59,560 nt of DNA from an uncultured Gammaproteobacteria bacterium. Its GTDB lineage: Bacteria; Pseudomonadota; Gammaproteobacteria; Pseudomonadales; Pseudohongiellaceae. Positions within the stretch are counted from its first letter, which is position 1; the number at the start of each line of letters is the position of its first letter. Position numbers and translations under genes: made by a program. Location of the stretch: the NCBI GenBank assembly GCA_913031035.1, contig CAJWGN010000005.1, positions 1 to 59,560 of the forward strand. The letters are read 5' to 3'. The notes under the pieces are model-generated. The model ran no database searches. It had not been told where the DNA came from and saw only the letters and a list, made by a program, of their open reading frames with translations. This document shows, piece by piece, positions 44,541-54,214 of the stretch.

Positions 44541-44570
44541 CAGCTGCCTGCGTCAATACTCAGGCAGCTG
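44541..44570 (+). terminator. Hairpin after uvrA
   Basis: CAGCTGCCTG and CAGGCAGCTG form a perfect 10-bp stem with a 10-base loop, 8 bases after the stop, followed by CTTAATTT. It is a probable terminator with a poor T-run. Confidence 0.65.
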
Positions 44571-44599
44571 CTTAATTTCACCCGATTGCTTGCACCTTT

Positions 44600-44851
44600 T
44601 TAGTCTCCAGCACTTAAGCTGATGATTGAATCCTGCAGTAGCTTACGTTTTTGACTGATATACCGCCTCTCAATCGCCCAATCGCCGGAAAAAATTTCCG
44701 GAAGATAAGTAAGCTTATCTGGCAAAGATTTGGGTTTAGTGGGTTTGGGTTTAGTGGGTTTGGGTAAGTACTTCGCCACTTCTCTGTGTCCACTTAACTG
44801 CACCTGCCAACAACTATTCACCTTCATTTGCAGCCGCTTATGTCCAGCCAT
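44600..44851 (-). CDS. Possible small protein, or 3' part of a decayed gene
   Basis: 83 residues from the first ATG, of no recognised family. It holds a basic PKPTKPKPTKPK stretch encoded by a 15-bp repeat (44731-44765) that keeps the frame. The frame stays open upstream to 44971 and reads protein-like there (AEWLILGVAAKNAVGSTLRQ) but has no start codon, so the gene may be a remnant or use a rare start. No ribosome site precedes 44851. The rest of the 44571-45197 gap shows no other gene. Confidence 0.35.
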   Translation of the reverse strand: MAGHKRLQMKVNSCWQVQLSGHREVAKYLPKPTKPKPTKPKSLPDKLTYLPEIFSGDWAIERRYISQKRKLLQDSIISLSAGD

Positions 44852-45197
44852 AAATACAGTCTGACACTGCCTGAGCGTGCTGCCGACGGCATTTTTGGCA
44901 GCGACCCCTAAAATAAGCCACTCAGCAGAGTCGAGGCCACTGACTAGACCGATGCTAGCCCGAGGAAACGACTAGCCAATAATTGAAAAATCTGTTGCCT
45001 TCCAGAAGATCTTTATTATTTTTTTGCATCAAAATAATGAAAAAAATAATGTGTCAGTATTATTTCATTCATTTCATTAACTTGCGCAGTAATCGAGGAA
45101 AAACAATGGATATAGGCCCTTTTATCTGCGCAATTGAAATATCTCTGTCACATTTCTTAATGATAATGTGCGTTTTATGAACTATCGGAGTTGGACA

Positions 45198-48100
45198 ATG
45201 CAAAGCGCATTTTTATCCCCACATTCCTCAAGGAATGTATTTGCCTTTTTTGGCAAAGCACTGTTAGCGGCAATGCTGCTGCTAACGCTCCCTGTCGCAC
45301 TTAATGCGCAGGAAATCACAGGTTCCGTTAGAGGAACAGTACTAGACCCATCTGGTAATGCCGAAGTAGGCGCCACAGTGGTTGTGAGTGATACTAGAAC
45401 AGGCTCAAACCGAAGTGTTTCCACCAACGATAGCGGCAACTTTAACGTCCGTAACCTTACAGTTGGCGGGCCTTACACAATCAGAGTTTCATCTGCAACC
45501 TATCAGAGCACTACCATTACCGACGTCTTCACGACCCTCTCTGGTGCTGTCAACTTTAATATTGCGCTTGAAGCTATTACAGCGGGCATCGAAGAAATTG
45601 TTGTTATCGCGTCAGCAGTGCGCACGGCAAATTTAGCAATTGGGCCAAGCAGCTCTTTTGACCTCGGCCAGATAAGCGCCCTCCCCTCTATTAGCCGACA
45701 AGTTCGCGACATTATCCGACTCGACCCACGAGTGGGTGTAGGCCGTGCAGATGGCGGTAACGGATTCGGCGTGTCATGTCTTGGTGGCAGCAACCGCTCC
45801 AACTCATTCACTATTGACGGCGTTGCTTCTGCCGACGGATTTGGCCTGAATGCTTCCGGTAATTCAGCCCGAAATACTTTCCCGATTCCTTTTGACAGCA
45901 TGGCAAACGCCTCTGTGGAATTCGCTCCGATCGACGTACAGTACGGCCGCTTCACTGGCTGTAACGTCAATGTCGTAACTAAGTCTGGCACTAATGAGTG
46001 GCAAGGTTCGACTTTCTATCTTTTCAACGACGATAGCAGCACCGGTGACACGATCAACGGCAACACCGTTATCACTGAGCCTTTCAAAGACCTAAACTGG
46101 GGTGCCGAAATTGGCGGTCCAATCATAAAAGACAAACTTTTCTTTTATGGCTCATATGAAGAAACCGACGAAGGCGCGGCTCAGAACGATGGCCCTATAG
46201 GCGGCGGTTTTGCCAATGAGCGCTTTATTACAGTAGACGACGCTAACCAAGTCCGTGACATATTGATCAATCAATATGGCCGTGACCCAGGCGCTATTGT
46301 TCGCACTCTACCTCAGACTTCAGAGCGCTATTTTGCACGTCTAGACTGGAATATTAATGACTTCCATCGTGCTGAATTTACCTACACAGATCTCACAGAA
46401 TCAAATTTAGAAGGTGACGATTTTGGTTATAACGGTTTCACTTTCAGCGATAACTTTGAAGCTGAAGGTACTGACCAACAAGCGATGTCTTTCCGTTTAT
46501 TCTCTGACTGGAATGACAGCTTTTCTACCGAGTTCCGTTATTCACAGCTTGAAGTGATCGACAACCAAGGCCCGTTTGGCGGCGGAGAAGCTCAAGACGA
46601 CAACATCCCACGTATTGAAGTCTTTGACGGCGCAGGCAGCGTGGCACTGACGTCAGGCCCTGGCACATTCCGCAGCGCCAACGACCTTCAGTATGACCTG
46701 GACCAGCTAAAAATTGCTGGCCACTATACTTGGAACGATCACCGTTTCACTCTAGGTTACGAGCTTGACTCACTGAGTGTTTTTAATCTGTTTGTTGCCA
46801 ATGGCACAGGCACTATCGAGTTTGCTGACATTGCCGCTCTTCAAGCTGGCACCGCTCAGGGAATCGACGGAAACGGCTCTTTTACCGGCAACATTAATGA
46901 TGCTGCTGCAGCATTCCAAAGAGACATTCACTCGTTCTATGTCCAAGACACTTGGCAGCCAACTGACTCGCTACAAGTAGTTGCTGGCGTGCGCTATGAC
47001 TCGTATCAGTCAGACGATCGCCCAATCAATAACCCTGTTTACGAACAGCGTTATGGTTTTCGCAACGACACTAGCTTCGATGGCCTTGATCTATTGATGC
47101 CTCGCCTTGGCTTAACTTACGACCTGCCTTTTAATCAGCTTGGTCCTATTCAAATGTCTGCTGGCTTTGGCTTGTTCTCCGGTGGAGATCCAACAGTTCA
47201 CTTTGCTAACGCTTTCCAAAACTTCGGTGGCGCAATCGGCTCAGCAAGTGAAAGAAACTGTGCAGCTGCAGACCTTCAAGTTCTTCAAGGCGGCACATTC
47301 ACTGGTATTCCAGCGTGTATCGGCCAAGCACAACGCGCACAGGCCGGTCTTAATACCGGGCGTGCTGACGCAGTTGATCCTAGCTTCAACCTTCCCCACC
47401 AGCAACGCTGGAACCTAGGCTTCAACTGGTTCGTTGAGTCTAACAACAGCTTCCTAGACGGCTGGCAGGTTCAGGGGGATTACATTTACAGTGATGCACA
47501 AGACGCGTCAGAGTTTCTTGACCTGACCTTAACTCAGCGAGTTGACAGCGGCGGCAACCCGCAGTTCTTACCTGATGCCCGACCGGTGTTCTTTGCTGTT
47601 GACCCGCTACTTGCTGGTTGTGATGCGCAATTTATCGCCCCAGGACAAGGCTTCAGCAATGTATCAGTTGCATGTAACGCAGGTCGTGACGATCAAGACA
47701 TCTTATTGACCAACGGTGTAAGCGGTGAGACTCACTCTTTCTCGCTACAATTAAATCGTTCATTTGATTTTTCTGCTAACAGCGCACTAGATGTTCGTTT
47801 TGGTTATGCCTACACAGACGCATCTATCGGTAATCCGATTACAAGCTCAACAGCGACTTCTGGCTTTGAAGAGGTAGCTACAGCTATTATCAATCAAAAC
47901 CGTTTAGCTCCGGCGCAGTATGCCAACGAGCACAACTTTGTTTTATCACTCAACTTTGAGCACTATTGGACTGAAGGCACGCCATTGCAAGTTGGCATGT
48001 TCGTACGTCGCCGCTCTGGCCGTCCTTTCAGCTACGCGTATGACAACAATACACCATCAACTTTGTTTGGTGATTCAGACAACGAAGAACGCAACCTGTT

Positions 48101-48578
48101 CTACGTGCCTGCTGGACCTAACGATCCTCTAGTCGACATGAGCGCGCTCGTTAACTCTGGTCAATCTGGTGATTTCTTCAGATTCTTAGAAGAATCTGGC
48201 TTAAACAGCTATGCCGGTCGCATTGCTGGCAGAAACCAGTTTGAACAAGACTGGAGCACAGACGTCGATATCCGCATTCAGCAAGATATTCGCCTGCCGG
48301 GAAACTTTAACCACAAGTTGAAGCTTTTCTTTGATATCGAGAATCTTCTTAACTTGTTTGATGACGGCGAAAATGTTCAGCGTTTTGTTGACGTAGGTGA
48401 CGTGGCTGAAGCTGTTCCAATTTTGGACGCAGCCTTAAGCGCAGACCGAACTCAGTTTGTTTACTCAAACTTCAATCCGGGTGCCGGCAGAAACACAGGT
48501 ATTCCGTTTACAACTGACGTAGACGATAGTGTTTGGAGAATCCAAGCGGGTGTTCGTTACGAGTTTGGCGGTTTCTAG
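45198..48578 (+). CDS. Oar-like TonB-dependent receptor
   Basis: 1126 residues from ATG 45198, preceded by CGGAGTTGG; GTG 45168 is less likely. A signal peptide ends near LNAQ. Then comes a carboxypeptidase-regulatory-like Ig domain (GSVRGTVLDPSGNAEVGATV through FNIALEAI, about 40-130), a plug (TIDGVASADGFGLN, VDVQYGRF-type segment, VVTKSGTNEWQGSTFYLFND near 265-290) and a long barrel ending in YEFGGF. This layout is that of Oar/OmpA-like receptors in myxobacteria and gammaproteobacteria, which take up or secrete large substrates. No classical TonB box can be picked out by eye. No SusD partner is present. Its ligand is unknown; the nearby M14-type peptidase may point to peptides. Confidence 0.92.
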   Translation: MQSAFLSPHSSRNVFAFFGKALLAAMLLLTLPVALNAQEITGSVRGTVLDPSGNAEVGATVVVSDTRTGSNRSVSTNDSGNFNVRNLTVGGPYTIRVSSATYQSTTITDVFTTLSGAVNFNIALEAITAGIEEIVVIASAVRTANLAIGPSSSFDLGQISALPSISRQVRDIIRLDPRVGVGRADGGNGFGVSCLGGSNRSNSFTIDGVASADGFGLNASGNSARNTFPIPFDSMANASVEFAPIDVQYGRFTGCNVNVVTKSGTNEWQGSTFYLFNDDSSTGDTINGNTVITEPFKDLNWGAEIGGPIIKDKLFFYGSYEETDEGAAQNDGPIGGGFANERFITVDDANQVRDILINQYGRDPGAIVRTLPQTSERYFARLDWNINDFHRAEFTYTDLTESNLEGDDFGYNGFTFSDNFEAEGTDQQAMSFRLFSDWNDSFSTEFRYSQLEVIDNQGPFGGGEAQDDNIPRIEVFDGAGSVALTSGPGTFRSANDLQYDLDQLKIAGHYTWNDHRFTLGYELDSLSVFNLFVANGTGTIEFADIAALQAGTAQGIDGNGSFTGNINDAAAAFQRDIHSFYVQDTWQPTDSLQVVAGVRYDSYQSDDRPINNPVYEQRYGFRNDTSFDGLDLLMPRLGLTYDLPFNQLGPIQMSAGFGLFSGGDPTVHFANAFQNFGGAIGSASERNCAAADLQVLQGGTFTGIPACIGQAQRAQAGLNTGRADAVDPSFNLPHQQRWNLGFNWFVESNNSFLDGWQVQGDYIYSDAQDASEFLDLTLTQRVDSGGNPQFLPDARPVFFAVDPLLAGCDAQFIAPGQGFSNVSVACNAGRDDQDILLTNGVSGETHSFSLQLNRSFDFSANSALDVRFGYAYTDASIGNPITSSTATSGFEEVATAIINQNRLAPAQYANEHNFVLSLNFEHYWTEGTPLQVGMFVRRRSGRPFSYAYDNNTPSTLFGDSDNEERNLFYVPAGPNDPLVDMSALVNSGQSGDFFRFLEESGLNSYAGRIAGRNQFEQDWSTDVDIRIQQDIRLPGNFNHKLKLFFDIENLLNLFDDGENVQRFVDVGDVAEAVPILDAALSADRTQFVYSNFNPGAGRNTGIPFTTDVDDSVWRIQAGVRYEFGGF

Positions 48579-48600
48579 TTAAGCGCTACGAAAAATAGAA

Positions 48601-48627
48601 AAAGGAGCCTCGGGGCTCCTTTTTTTT
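48601..48627 (+). terminator. Intrinsic terminator of the Oar-like receptor gene
   Basis: AGGAGCC-TCGG-GGCTCCT hairpin followed by seven more Ts, 24 bases after the stop codon. Classic Rho-independent form. Confidence 0.93.
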
Positions 48628-49273
48628 GTACTTATTTTTTCTTACGCTCTGCTTTTTCTCTAGTTTCCTGCTTTTACTTTTACATAATGACAGCCCCCGC
48701 TCGACTTGCCTCAATCAACCCTCGTCAAAATATTTTCACCACCCCCAAATAACCTCTCCCCGGTCACCCAATCGTTGCTGCACTTCTGCGGAAGCAAAAC
48801 TGTGGTGTTGTTCCTGACAATACAGCCCCCCTATCCGAACAGTGACTTACCGTTGAAGAAGTAAGACACGACAGAAACGAAAATGGTCCTAAGCGATTTG
48901 CTTTTCTGCGTATGGATTTCTGCTTTAGCTGTGGTTTTCTAACGATGATATTCTGATGCTTGCTCGTAATTTTTTTCGGGGCTTTTCTGGGGGTTTTCTG
49001 GGGCTAAAAAGAATCTAGAAATACATAAAAAAACGTGGGAATCGCGCTCGGGTGCAGCAGTTCCCATGGAAGGGTCTAGCAGAAGGAGGTTTAACCCAGC
49101 TCTATGCAGGCGATAGCGATTATTGAATTGAGCTGGCAGTAATCTAGTACTGGTACGACCATTTTCAGGAGGCTTTTAAAACCTTGGGCCCTAATGAGAA
49201 CGTAAGAACTAGAGCCCCAAACAGCGGATAGCTGGCTGGGGCAATTACAATATCAATTTTTCAAGTAACAGAG
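48628..49273. other. Non-coding gap between convergent genes
   Basis: 646 bases with no believable gene on either strand. A short G-rich direct repeat (GGGCTTTTCTGG/GGGGTTTTCTGG, about 48979-49002) is the only structure noted. It could hold old gene debris that is no longer readable. Confidence 0.45.
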
Positions 49274-50914
49274 CTAAGGAAAAACTTTAAATACAGGGTA
49301 CTCGATGGGATTCAAGCTTTCTAACTCAGCTCTCGACCCGCTTTCCAATTCCCTCTCAAGAGCCGAGTCGAAGAAATTCCAATAGGCCAGTCCGTCATCG
49401 GCCTGCGGTTCTAGTAAGTAGAACGCTAGATTCGCTAGCCGATGATTCATCGGCACATAAAAATCGCCTGTGCGAAAAGTCCGCTCAGTCGAGACGAATT
49501 TGCCGATGAGCAATGAGTTGCGGTGATTGTTTTGAACGAAGGATTGTTTTTTCACTTCCTCCACCATGTACGCCTCGCCGAGGATTAGTCTATCGCGGCT
49601 AAGGACCTCCACAGGAATTCCATGCTGGCGAAGCTTCTGCGCAACCTCTTCAAAGCGACCGGAGAAAACATAGGCCGAGGGCTTTTTCGCTGTAACGGCG
49701 GCCTCGAAGCGGTTGTAGTTGAGAACCCCTTTTATAACTACTAGCTCCGAACTTCTAACAAAATCAGTTTCACCATTGTCTTTTTGATAGGGAATGTATT
49801 TGTAGCTCAGCAAGTCCAGCGGCTCATCTAAAGGCCGCATTTCAAACTCGACCCCCTGCTCTTGGCCGAAACCACTTGCTGCCACACGCTCATCCGCCGC
49901 CCGGTTGATGCGCCGAATTTCTTCACCATGAACAGCGGTGTACTCCAAAATTTCTTCAATAAAAACGTTCGCGGCATGAACGCGCTTGTAAAAACGATCG
50001 TGGGAAAATGTTTCACTTAAGATAGCCATGCGATTGCGTAGGCCCATCTGATTAGTCAGATAACGAGGCGCGTGATGATAGGTGCGCAGCTCCTTAGGAG
50101 GCCAATCTCGGTAATCAAAACCACCGTACCAACTGAAGTCTAAGTTGAACTTGCCTTTCACCGACTCTTTAATTGCCGGTAACATTATGTCCGCTGTGTA
50201 GTTAGATGTCGCACCGTCGCCAGCGGTCTGATAAGACGGCGCATAGGTAAGTGAATAGCCATGCCAAGTGCCATTGGTGGTATGCAGATCTACCAGCAAG
50301 TCTGGGTCCCATCTCAAGATAACTCTTTCCATCAAAGCGGCGCTTTCCGGAGCCTCTAATGCAATCCCATCCCTATTGAGATCATAGCCATGGGCATGAC
50401 GCTGCCCTGCCAGCATTGGACTCATCTCTTGATTAGGTCTGGAGTCCACAGCCATATCGTCGTTGCCATCAGCGTTATAGATTGGTACAAAAACAATGAT
50501 CTGATTGTCCAGCAGGTGCTTTTTATCGCCATACAGGATATCTCTCATCAAAATCAGTGAGGCTTCTTTACCTTCAACCTCACCGCCATGAATGTTTCCT
50601 TGCAGGTAAATAACCGGCTTACCGCTGGTCTGCGCCGCCGCTGGAGAATCGATGGCTGGGTTTGCCAATACGACAATTGGAACTGAGCGCCCCTCTTCAG
50701 TGGTGACTAGAATCTCGCGATGCATAAGATCTGTGCTGGCATCCAGCGCATCAATAACATTAACCACCTCTTGAAACGTCGAGGTCCTTTCAAAATTAGA
50801 GCGTTCTGCCATGCTTATCATCGACTCGCTTAACATAGCCGAGCCAAATGATGAGGGCTGCGCCCAAACAGCTGAAAAACTAAAACTAATCGCCATGAAC
50901 AAAATGAAACGCAT
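49274..50914 (-). CDS. Secreted M14-family zinc carboxypeptidase-like protein
   Basis: 546 residues from ATG 50914, which begins a clean signal peptide (ILFMAISFSFSAVWA). The upstream ATG at 50953 would bury it. The zinc site is visible: His109 and Glu112 in NIHGGEVEGKE and His211 in DLHTT, plus the substrate-binding GYDLNRD (about 176-182) and a candidate catalytic Glu in ILSETFSHD. An additional 200-residue C-terminal part carries no known motif. It probably trims peptides in the periplasm or outside. It faces the Oar-like receptor gene tail to tail. Confidence 0.87.
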   Translation of the reverse strand: MRFILFMAISFSFSAVWAQPSSFGSAMLSESMISMAERSNFERTSTFQEVVNVIDALDASTDLMHREILVTTEEGRSVPIVVLANPAIDSPAAAQTSGKPVIYLQGNIHGGEVEGKEASLILMRDILYGDKKHLLDNQIIVFVPIYNADGNDDMAVDSRPNQEMSPMLAGQRHAHGYDLNRDGIALEAPESAALMERVILRWDPDLLVDLHTTNGTWHGYSLTYAPSYQTAGDGATSNYTADIMLPAIKESVKGKFNLDFSWYGGFDYRDWPPKELRTYHHAPRYLTNQMGLRNRMAILSETFSHDRFYKRVHAANVFIEEILEYTAVHGEEIRRINRAADERVAASGFGQEQGVEFEMRPLDEPLDLLSYKYIPYQKDNGETDFVRSSELVVIKGVLNYNRFEAAVTAKKPSAYVFSGRFEEVAQKLRQHGIPVEVLSRDRLILGEAYMVEEVKKQSFVQNNHRNSLLIGKFVSTERTFRTGDFYVPMNHRLANLAFYLLEPQADDGLAYWNFFDSALERELESGSRAELESLNPIEYPVFKVFP

Positions 50915-51265
50915 GCAGACTCCAAAACTATTAATAAAATAGACGACAGCCAATGACTCCCCAGAGCCTAGCGTTAAAAACTCATCTAGCCAGTTAGATT
51001 AGCATGATAGGCACGCCATGACAGAAACCAAAAGCTGCTTCTTAACCACCGCGCCCGCCTTCACATTAGCGAATTCGTGACAGTCTGTTGCTTTTTGCCC
51101 CGGCGACTATAAGCAGATGTTTTATATATATTACAAATTACTAAGCCATCGCATAGTTGGTTTTTGGGCAAAACCCAGCCTTAAGGGTATATTTGATTAT
51201 TGTATTAAACTGAAGGCGTTTACCGCCTCCTAGGTGAATTCCAACAACAATAAAACGCGGCGCCA
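50915..51265. other. Non-coding gap
   Basis: 351 bases between divergent units. It holds an AT-rich part near 51120-51145 (TTTTATATATATTAC), a possible promoter zone for the leftward peptidase gene or the dead gene to the right. I see no gene. Confidence 0.4.
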
Positions 51266-51715
51266 GTGAATTCAAAACTTACTCGTCGGCGTTTTCTCGA
51301 GGGGGCTATTTTCTCCGGTGCTGCTGCAACTGCAGGCACTGGATTCTACCTCGCTGAAAATGCCCAACCCGAATAGACTGCAGCCGAAAGCTTAATAACA
51401 CTGAATGTTAATGGACGTAATCGACCCGTCGATGCACTCCCATCTGAACCCCTTGCCTCTACACTTCGCTACAAGCTGGACTTAACAGGAACCAAAATAA
51501 CCTGGGATACAGGCGAATGTGGTGCCTGTGAAGTGATTCTTGAAGGCGTGCCAAGTTATTCTTGCTCTGTTCTAACGCAGAACGTCAAAGGCAAAGCGAT
51601 ACTGTCGGTAGAGGGTGTCAAATCTTCCGACTGCACAATCGAAGATTCAAGAATAGTCTGCGGAGCTTTTCAATGGACCCCACGGCGGGTTACCAGCGCT
51701 GAGAACTCTATCTGA
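51266..51715 (+). pseudogene. Decayed Tat-exported [2Fe-2S] subunit of a molybdenum hydroxylase
   Basis: From GTG 51266 the frame reads a Tat signal (LTRRRFLEGAIFSGAAA), then TAG at 51374-51376, then the ferredoxin-like domain LNVNGRNRPVDALPSEPL and LDLTGTKITWDTGECGACEV. In xanthine dehydrogenase-type small subunits the cluster site is CxxGxCGxC...C; here the first Cys is Trp (TWDTGECGAC). The second domain is cut: FQWTPRRVTSA stands where FQCGYCTPGMVMSA is usual, so its two Cys are gone, and the frame stops at 51713-51715. The large molybdenum subunit is absent. Stop, lost ligands and truncation together mean it is inactive. Confidence 0.8.
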
Positions 51716-51875
51716 GGCCAAACCAAGAGCTCAGCAACAGCTTAATCTGATGGTAAAAGGCAGCTGACGTAGCACGCGAACTTGCACACAATGGGTTTAA
51801 GGTACCGCTTAGGCAAAATCTGGATAACCGCGCAATTAACGTTAAATTACATTTTGTAAAGCCGCACCCGGCCCT

Positions 51876-51906
51876 AAAAAAAGGAAGGCTTAACCTTCCT
51901 TTTTTG
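51876..51906. terminator. Bidirectional terminator beside hemH
   Basis: AAGGAAGG-CTTAA-CCTTCCTT stem flanked by an A-run on the left and a T-run on the right. It can end hemH transcription on the minus strand and the dead gene on the plus strand. Confidence 0.88.
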
Positions 51907-52013
51907 TGCCTGTAATAACCGTTAGCCGGCGCTAAGTTAGCCTGCTCTTTTAGTTTCTATTCAAGCTCATCTCATGATGTTGCAAGATCAAAACTGGCAG
52001 GCTCGAAGCTACC

Positions 52014-53066
52014 TCAAGAAAGAGCCTTTTCTTCGGGCATCAGCGCTAAATGCTTGTTGGAAATCTCATAAACAGAGCGAAACCATGCTGGGTCATCATT
52101 CAAATTTGGCACAAGCTGAAACACTTCACCACCGGCTTCCATGAATTCTTCACTGTACTCAATGCCAATCTCATGAATGGTTTCGAGACAATCCGAGATA
52201 AACGATGGAGTCACAACAGCCACTTTTTTAAGGCCTTTATCGACTAGCTCTATGATGTGCTCATCAAGATAAGGTTTTATCCATGGTTGCTTGCCAAATC
52301 GAGACTGAAAAGCGATTGAATATTTATCTTCATTCCATCCCAAGGCATCAACGATTCCCGCAGTAGTTTGAACGCATTGGGCACGGTAACAAAGACGGTT
52401 TTTATCGGTGATAGTTTTGCAGCATTCACCAAATTGACAATAGTTTTCAGGATCAAACTTCTTAATAGTCTGCTCAGGAAGACCGTGATAACTAAAAATC
52501 ACGTGATCGTAGTCGTTAATTTCTAGGTGCTTAGTAATCAAGATCGTCCAGGCTCGGATGAATGCTGGCTCGCTGTAGAGGTCATCAACAAAATGAATAT
52601 TGGGGGCAGTCTCCCACTTTTTGGCCTGCTCCTTAACTTCGTGGAATACCGACGCCGTGGTGGCAGTTGAAAACTGAGGAAACATCGGCAACACAAGAAT
52701 ATCTGTTATCCCTTGTTCTTTAATTTCTGCCATCGCATCCCACACAAACGGCTTGCTGTATCCCATGCCATTGAAAACAGCGATATCTTCCCCCGCCTCA
52801 TCAAACATTTCCTGCAAACTGCTCTGAAGACGATCTGCGTAGACTTTCAGCGGCGAGCCGCCTTCCATCCAGATGTCAGCGTAATCTTTGGCTGTTTTAG
52901 GCGCTCTGAAAGGAATGATAATCAAATTCCTGAGTAGCCACCGGCCAATTGGGTTGAAATCGAACACAAAAGGATCTGAGAAAAAATATTTATAGAACTC
53001 TCGAAGGCCTTTTGCAGTCGGCTCGGAGGGGGTACCTAGATTGAGAAGAATTACTGCTTTAGTCAT
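52014..53066 (-). CDS. hemH: Ferrochelatase with Cys-rich insertion
   Basis: 350 residues from ATG 53066 (family start MTKAVILLNLGTPSEP; GGA nearby). Ferrochelatase inserts Fe(II) into protoporphyrin IX, the last step of haem synthesis. Key motifs are PMFPQFSTATTAS, the catalytic His in IFSYHGLPEQ (about 192), QSRFGKQPWIKPY and SDCLETIHEIG with the acidic Glu. Between them, NYCQFGECCKTITDK and RLCYRAQC hold five closely spaced Cys, absent from E. coli HemH but resembling ferrochelatases of some other bacteria, where Cys ligate a [2Fe-2S] cluster. A longer start at 53102 is possible but lacks family match. Confidence 0.94.
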   Translation of the reverse strand: MTKAVILLNLGTPSEPTAKGLREFYKYFFSDPFVFDFNPIGRWLLRNLIIIPFRAPKTAKDYADIWMEGGSPLKVYADRLQSSLQEMFDEAGEDIAVFNGMGYSKPFVWDAMAEIKEQGITDILVLPMFPQFSTATTASVFHEVKEQAKKWETAPNIHFVDDLYSEPAFIRAWTILITKHLEINDYDHVIFSYHGLPEQTIKKFDPENYCQFGECCKTITDKNRLCYRAQCVQTTAGIVDALGWNEDKYSIAFQSRFGKQPWIKPYLDEHIIELVDKGLKKVAVVTPSFISDCLETIHEIGIEYSEEFMEAGGEVFQLVPNLNDDPAWFRSVYEISNKHLALMPEEKALS

Positions 53067-53274
53067 GAGTCCATTGCCGTAAATAATGAAGGTTTGTACC
53101 AAGTTAAGCTGGCCTGCGGATAGCAGATAGGCCAGCTGAATACTTGGATAAGCGATGTTGATTATACGCTATGCGATGACAGTTGGGATCACTTACATTG
53201 TTTGAGCTGGACAACTTCTGCACCAAAAGGCTTTTCGCGCTAAACTTTAACTTTACTACCTAAGGAACGTATTT

Positions 53275-54213
53275 GTGATTACTGACTCAGCTACAATCCA
53301 GTTGCCAACAAAATCAACAGTTGCCGGCCTACTTTGCGCACTGCTATTTACACTAATTTACATAACCCAGTTTAGTAGCTCAGCTAATGCTGCAGAAGCC
53401 CAACTTATTTATGCCGACGCAAAAGTTATTGAGGTGGCTTCTAACTTCGGTTTTCTTGAAGGCCCTGTAGCAGATCAATTAGGCAACCTCTTTTTTACCG
53501 ACATCAACAATAATACTGTTCATAAGATGACAGCTAGTGGCCAAATATTACCAGCCTACTCTCCTAGTAATTATGCTAACGGACTGGCAATAGATCTAGA
53601 TGGCAGCTTATTAATCTGCGAGCAGTCCGGACAGCGGATAAGCAAATTAGCGGCGGACGGAAGCGTGTCTACGGTGGTTAGTCGCTACGCTGGCAAGCCC
53701 TTTAACAGCCCTAATGATTTATGGGTTCACCCCAATGGCAGCATTTATTTCACTGACCCAAGGTACAACTTTCCCGCCGGGAAGATTTCTCAAGAAGGTG
53801 AATATGTATATCTAATAAGCCAAGATCGCAGCCGTGTAGAGCCCGTGATTATCGACATTCCCAAGCCCAACGGCGTGGTTGGCACAGAAGACGGGAAAAC
53901 TCTTTATATAGCCAGCACTGAGCTTAGAAAGGTTTTCCGCTTCGATATCAGCCCAAACGGTTATCTGGTTAATAAAATCGAATTTGCCGACCAAGGTTCA
54001 GACGGCATGACCTTGGATCAGCAGGGCAATGTCTATCTCACTTGGGTTGGGGGTGTCAGTGTTAGAAATCCAGAAGGCGAGGAAATAGAGTTTATTCGAA
54101 CGCCTCAGATGCCAGCGAATGTTGGCTTCGGCGGAGCGGATGGGAAAACGCTGTTCATGACTGCAAGAACGAGCCTTTACTCAATAAAGATGAACGTAAC
54201 GGCTAGCCGTTAG
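53275..54213 (+). CDS. Exported SMP-30/gluconolactonase/LRE family protein
   Basis: 312 residues from GTG 53275, preceded by AAGGA. A membrane/signal segment at about 17-38 ends in SANAAEA. The six-bladed propeller repeats read EGPVADQLGNLFFTDI, NGLAIDLDGSLLICE, NSPNDLWVHPNGSIYFTDPRY, KPNGVVGTEDGKTLYIAS and DGMTLDQQGNVYLTW, with Glu, Asn and Asp at the expected metal-site positions of lactonases. It probably hydrolyses a sugar lactone in the periplasm. It converges with the CPA2 antiporter gene with one base between the stop codons. Confidence 0.9.
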   Translation: MITDSATIQLPTKSTVAGLLCALLFTLIYITQFSSSANAAEAQLIYADAKVIEVASNFGFLEGPVADQLGNLFFTDINNNTVHKMTASGQILPAYSPSNYANGLAIDLDGSLLICEQSGQRISKLAADGSVSTVVSRYAGKPFNSPNDLWVHPNGSIYFTDPRYNFPAGKISQEGEYVYLISQDRSRVEPVIIDIPKPNGVVGTEDGKTLYIASTELRKVFRFDISPNGYLVNKIEFADQGSDGMTLDQQGNVYLTWVGGVSVRNPEGEEIEFIRTPQMPANVGFGGADGKTLFMTARTSLYSIKMNVTASR

Positions 54214-54214
54214 C

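Noticed and set aside
45503-45991. 162-residue minus-strand open frame
   Set aside because: It lies inside the plug region of the TonB-dependent receptor and has no motif of its own.
48979-49002. G-rich direct repeat as a possible regulatory or quadruplex element
   Set aside because: Only two copies and no neighbouring gene that it could plausibly control.
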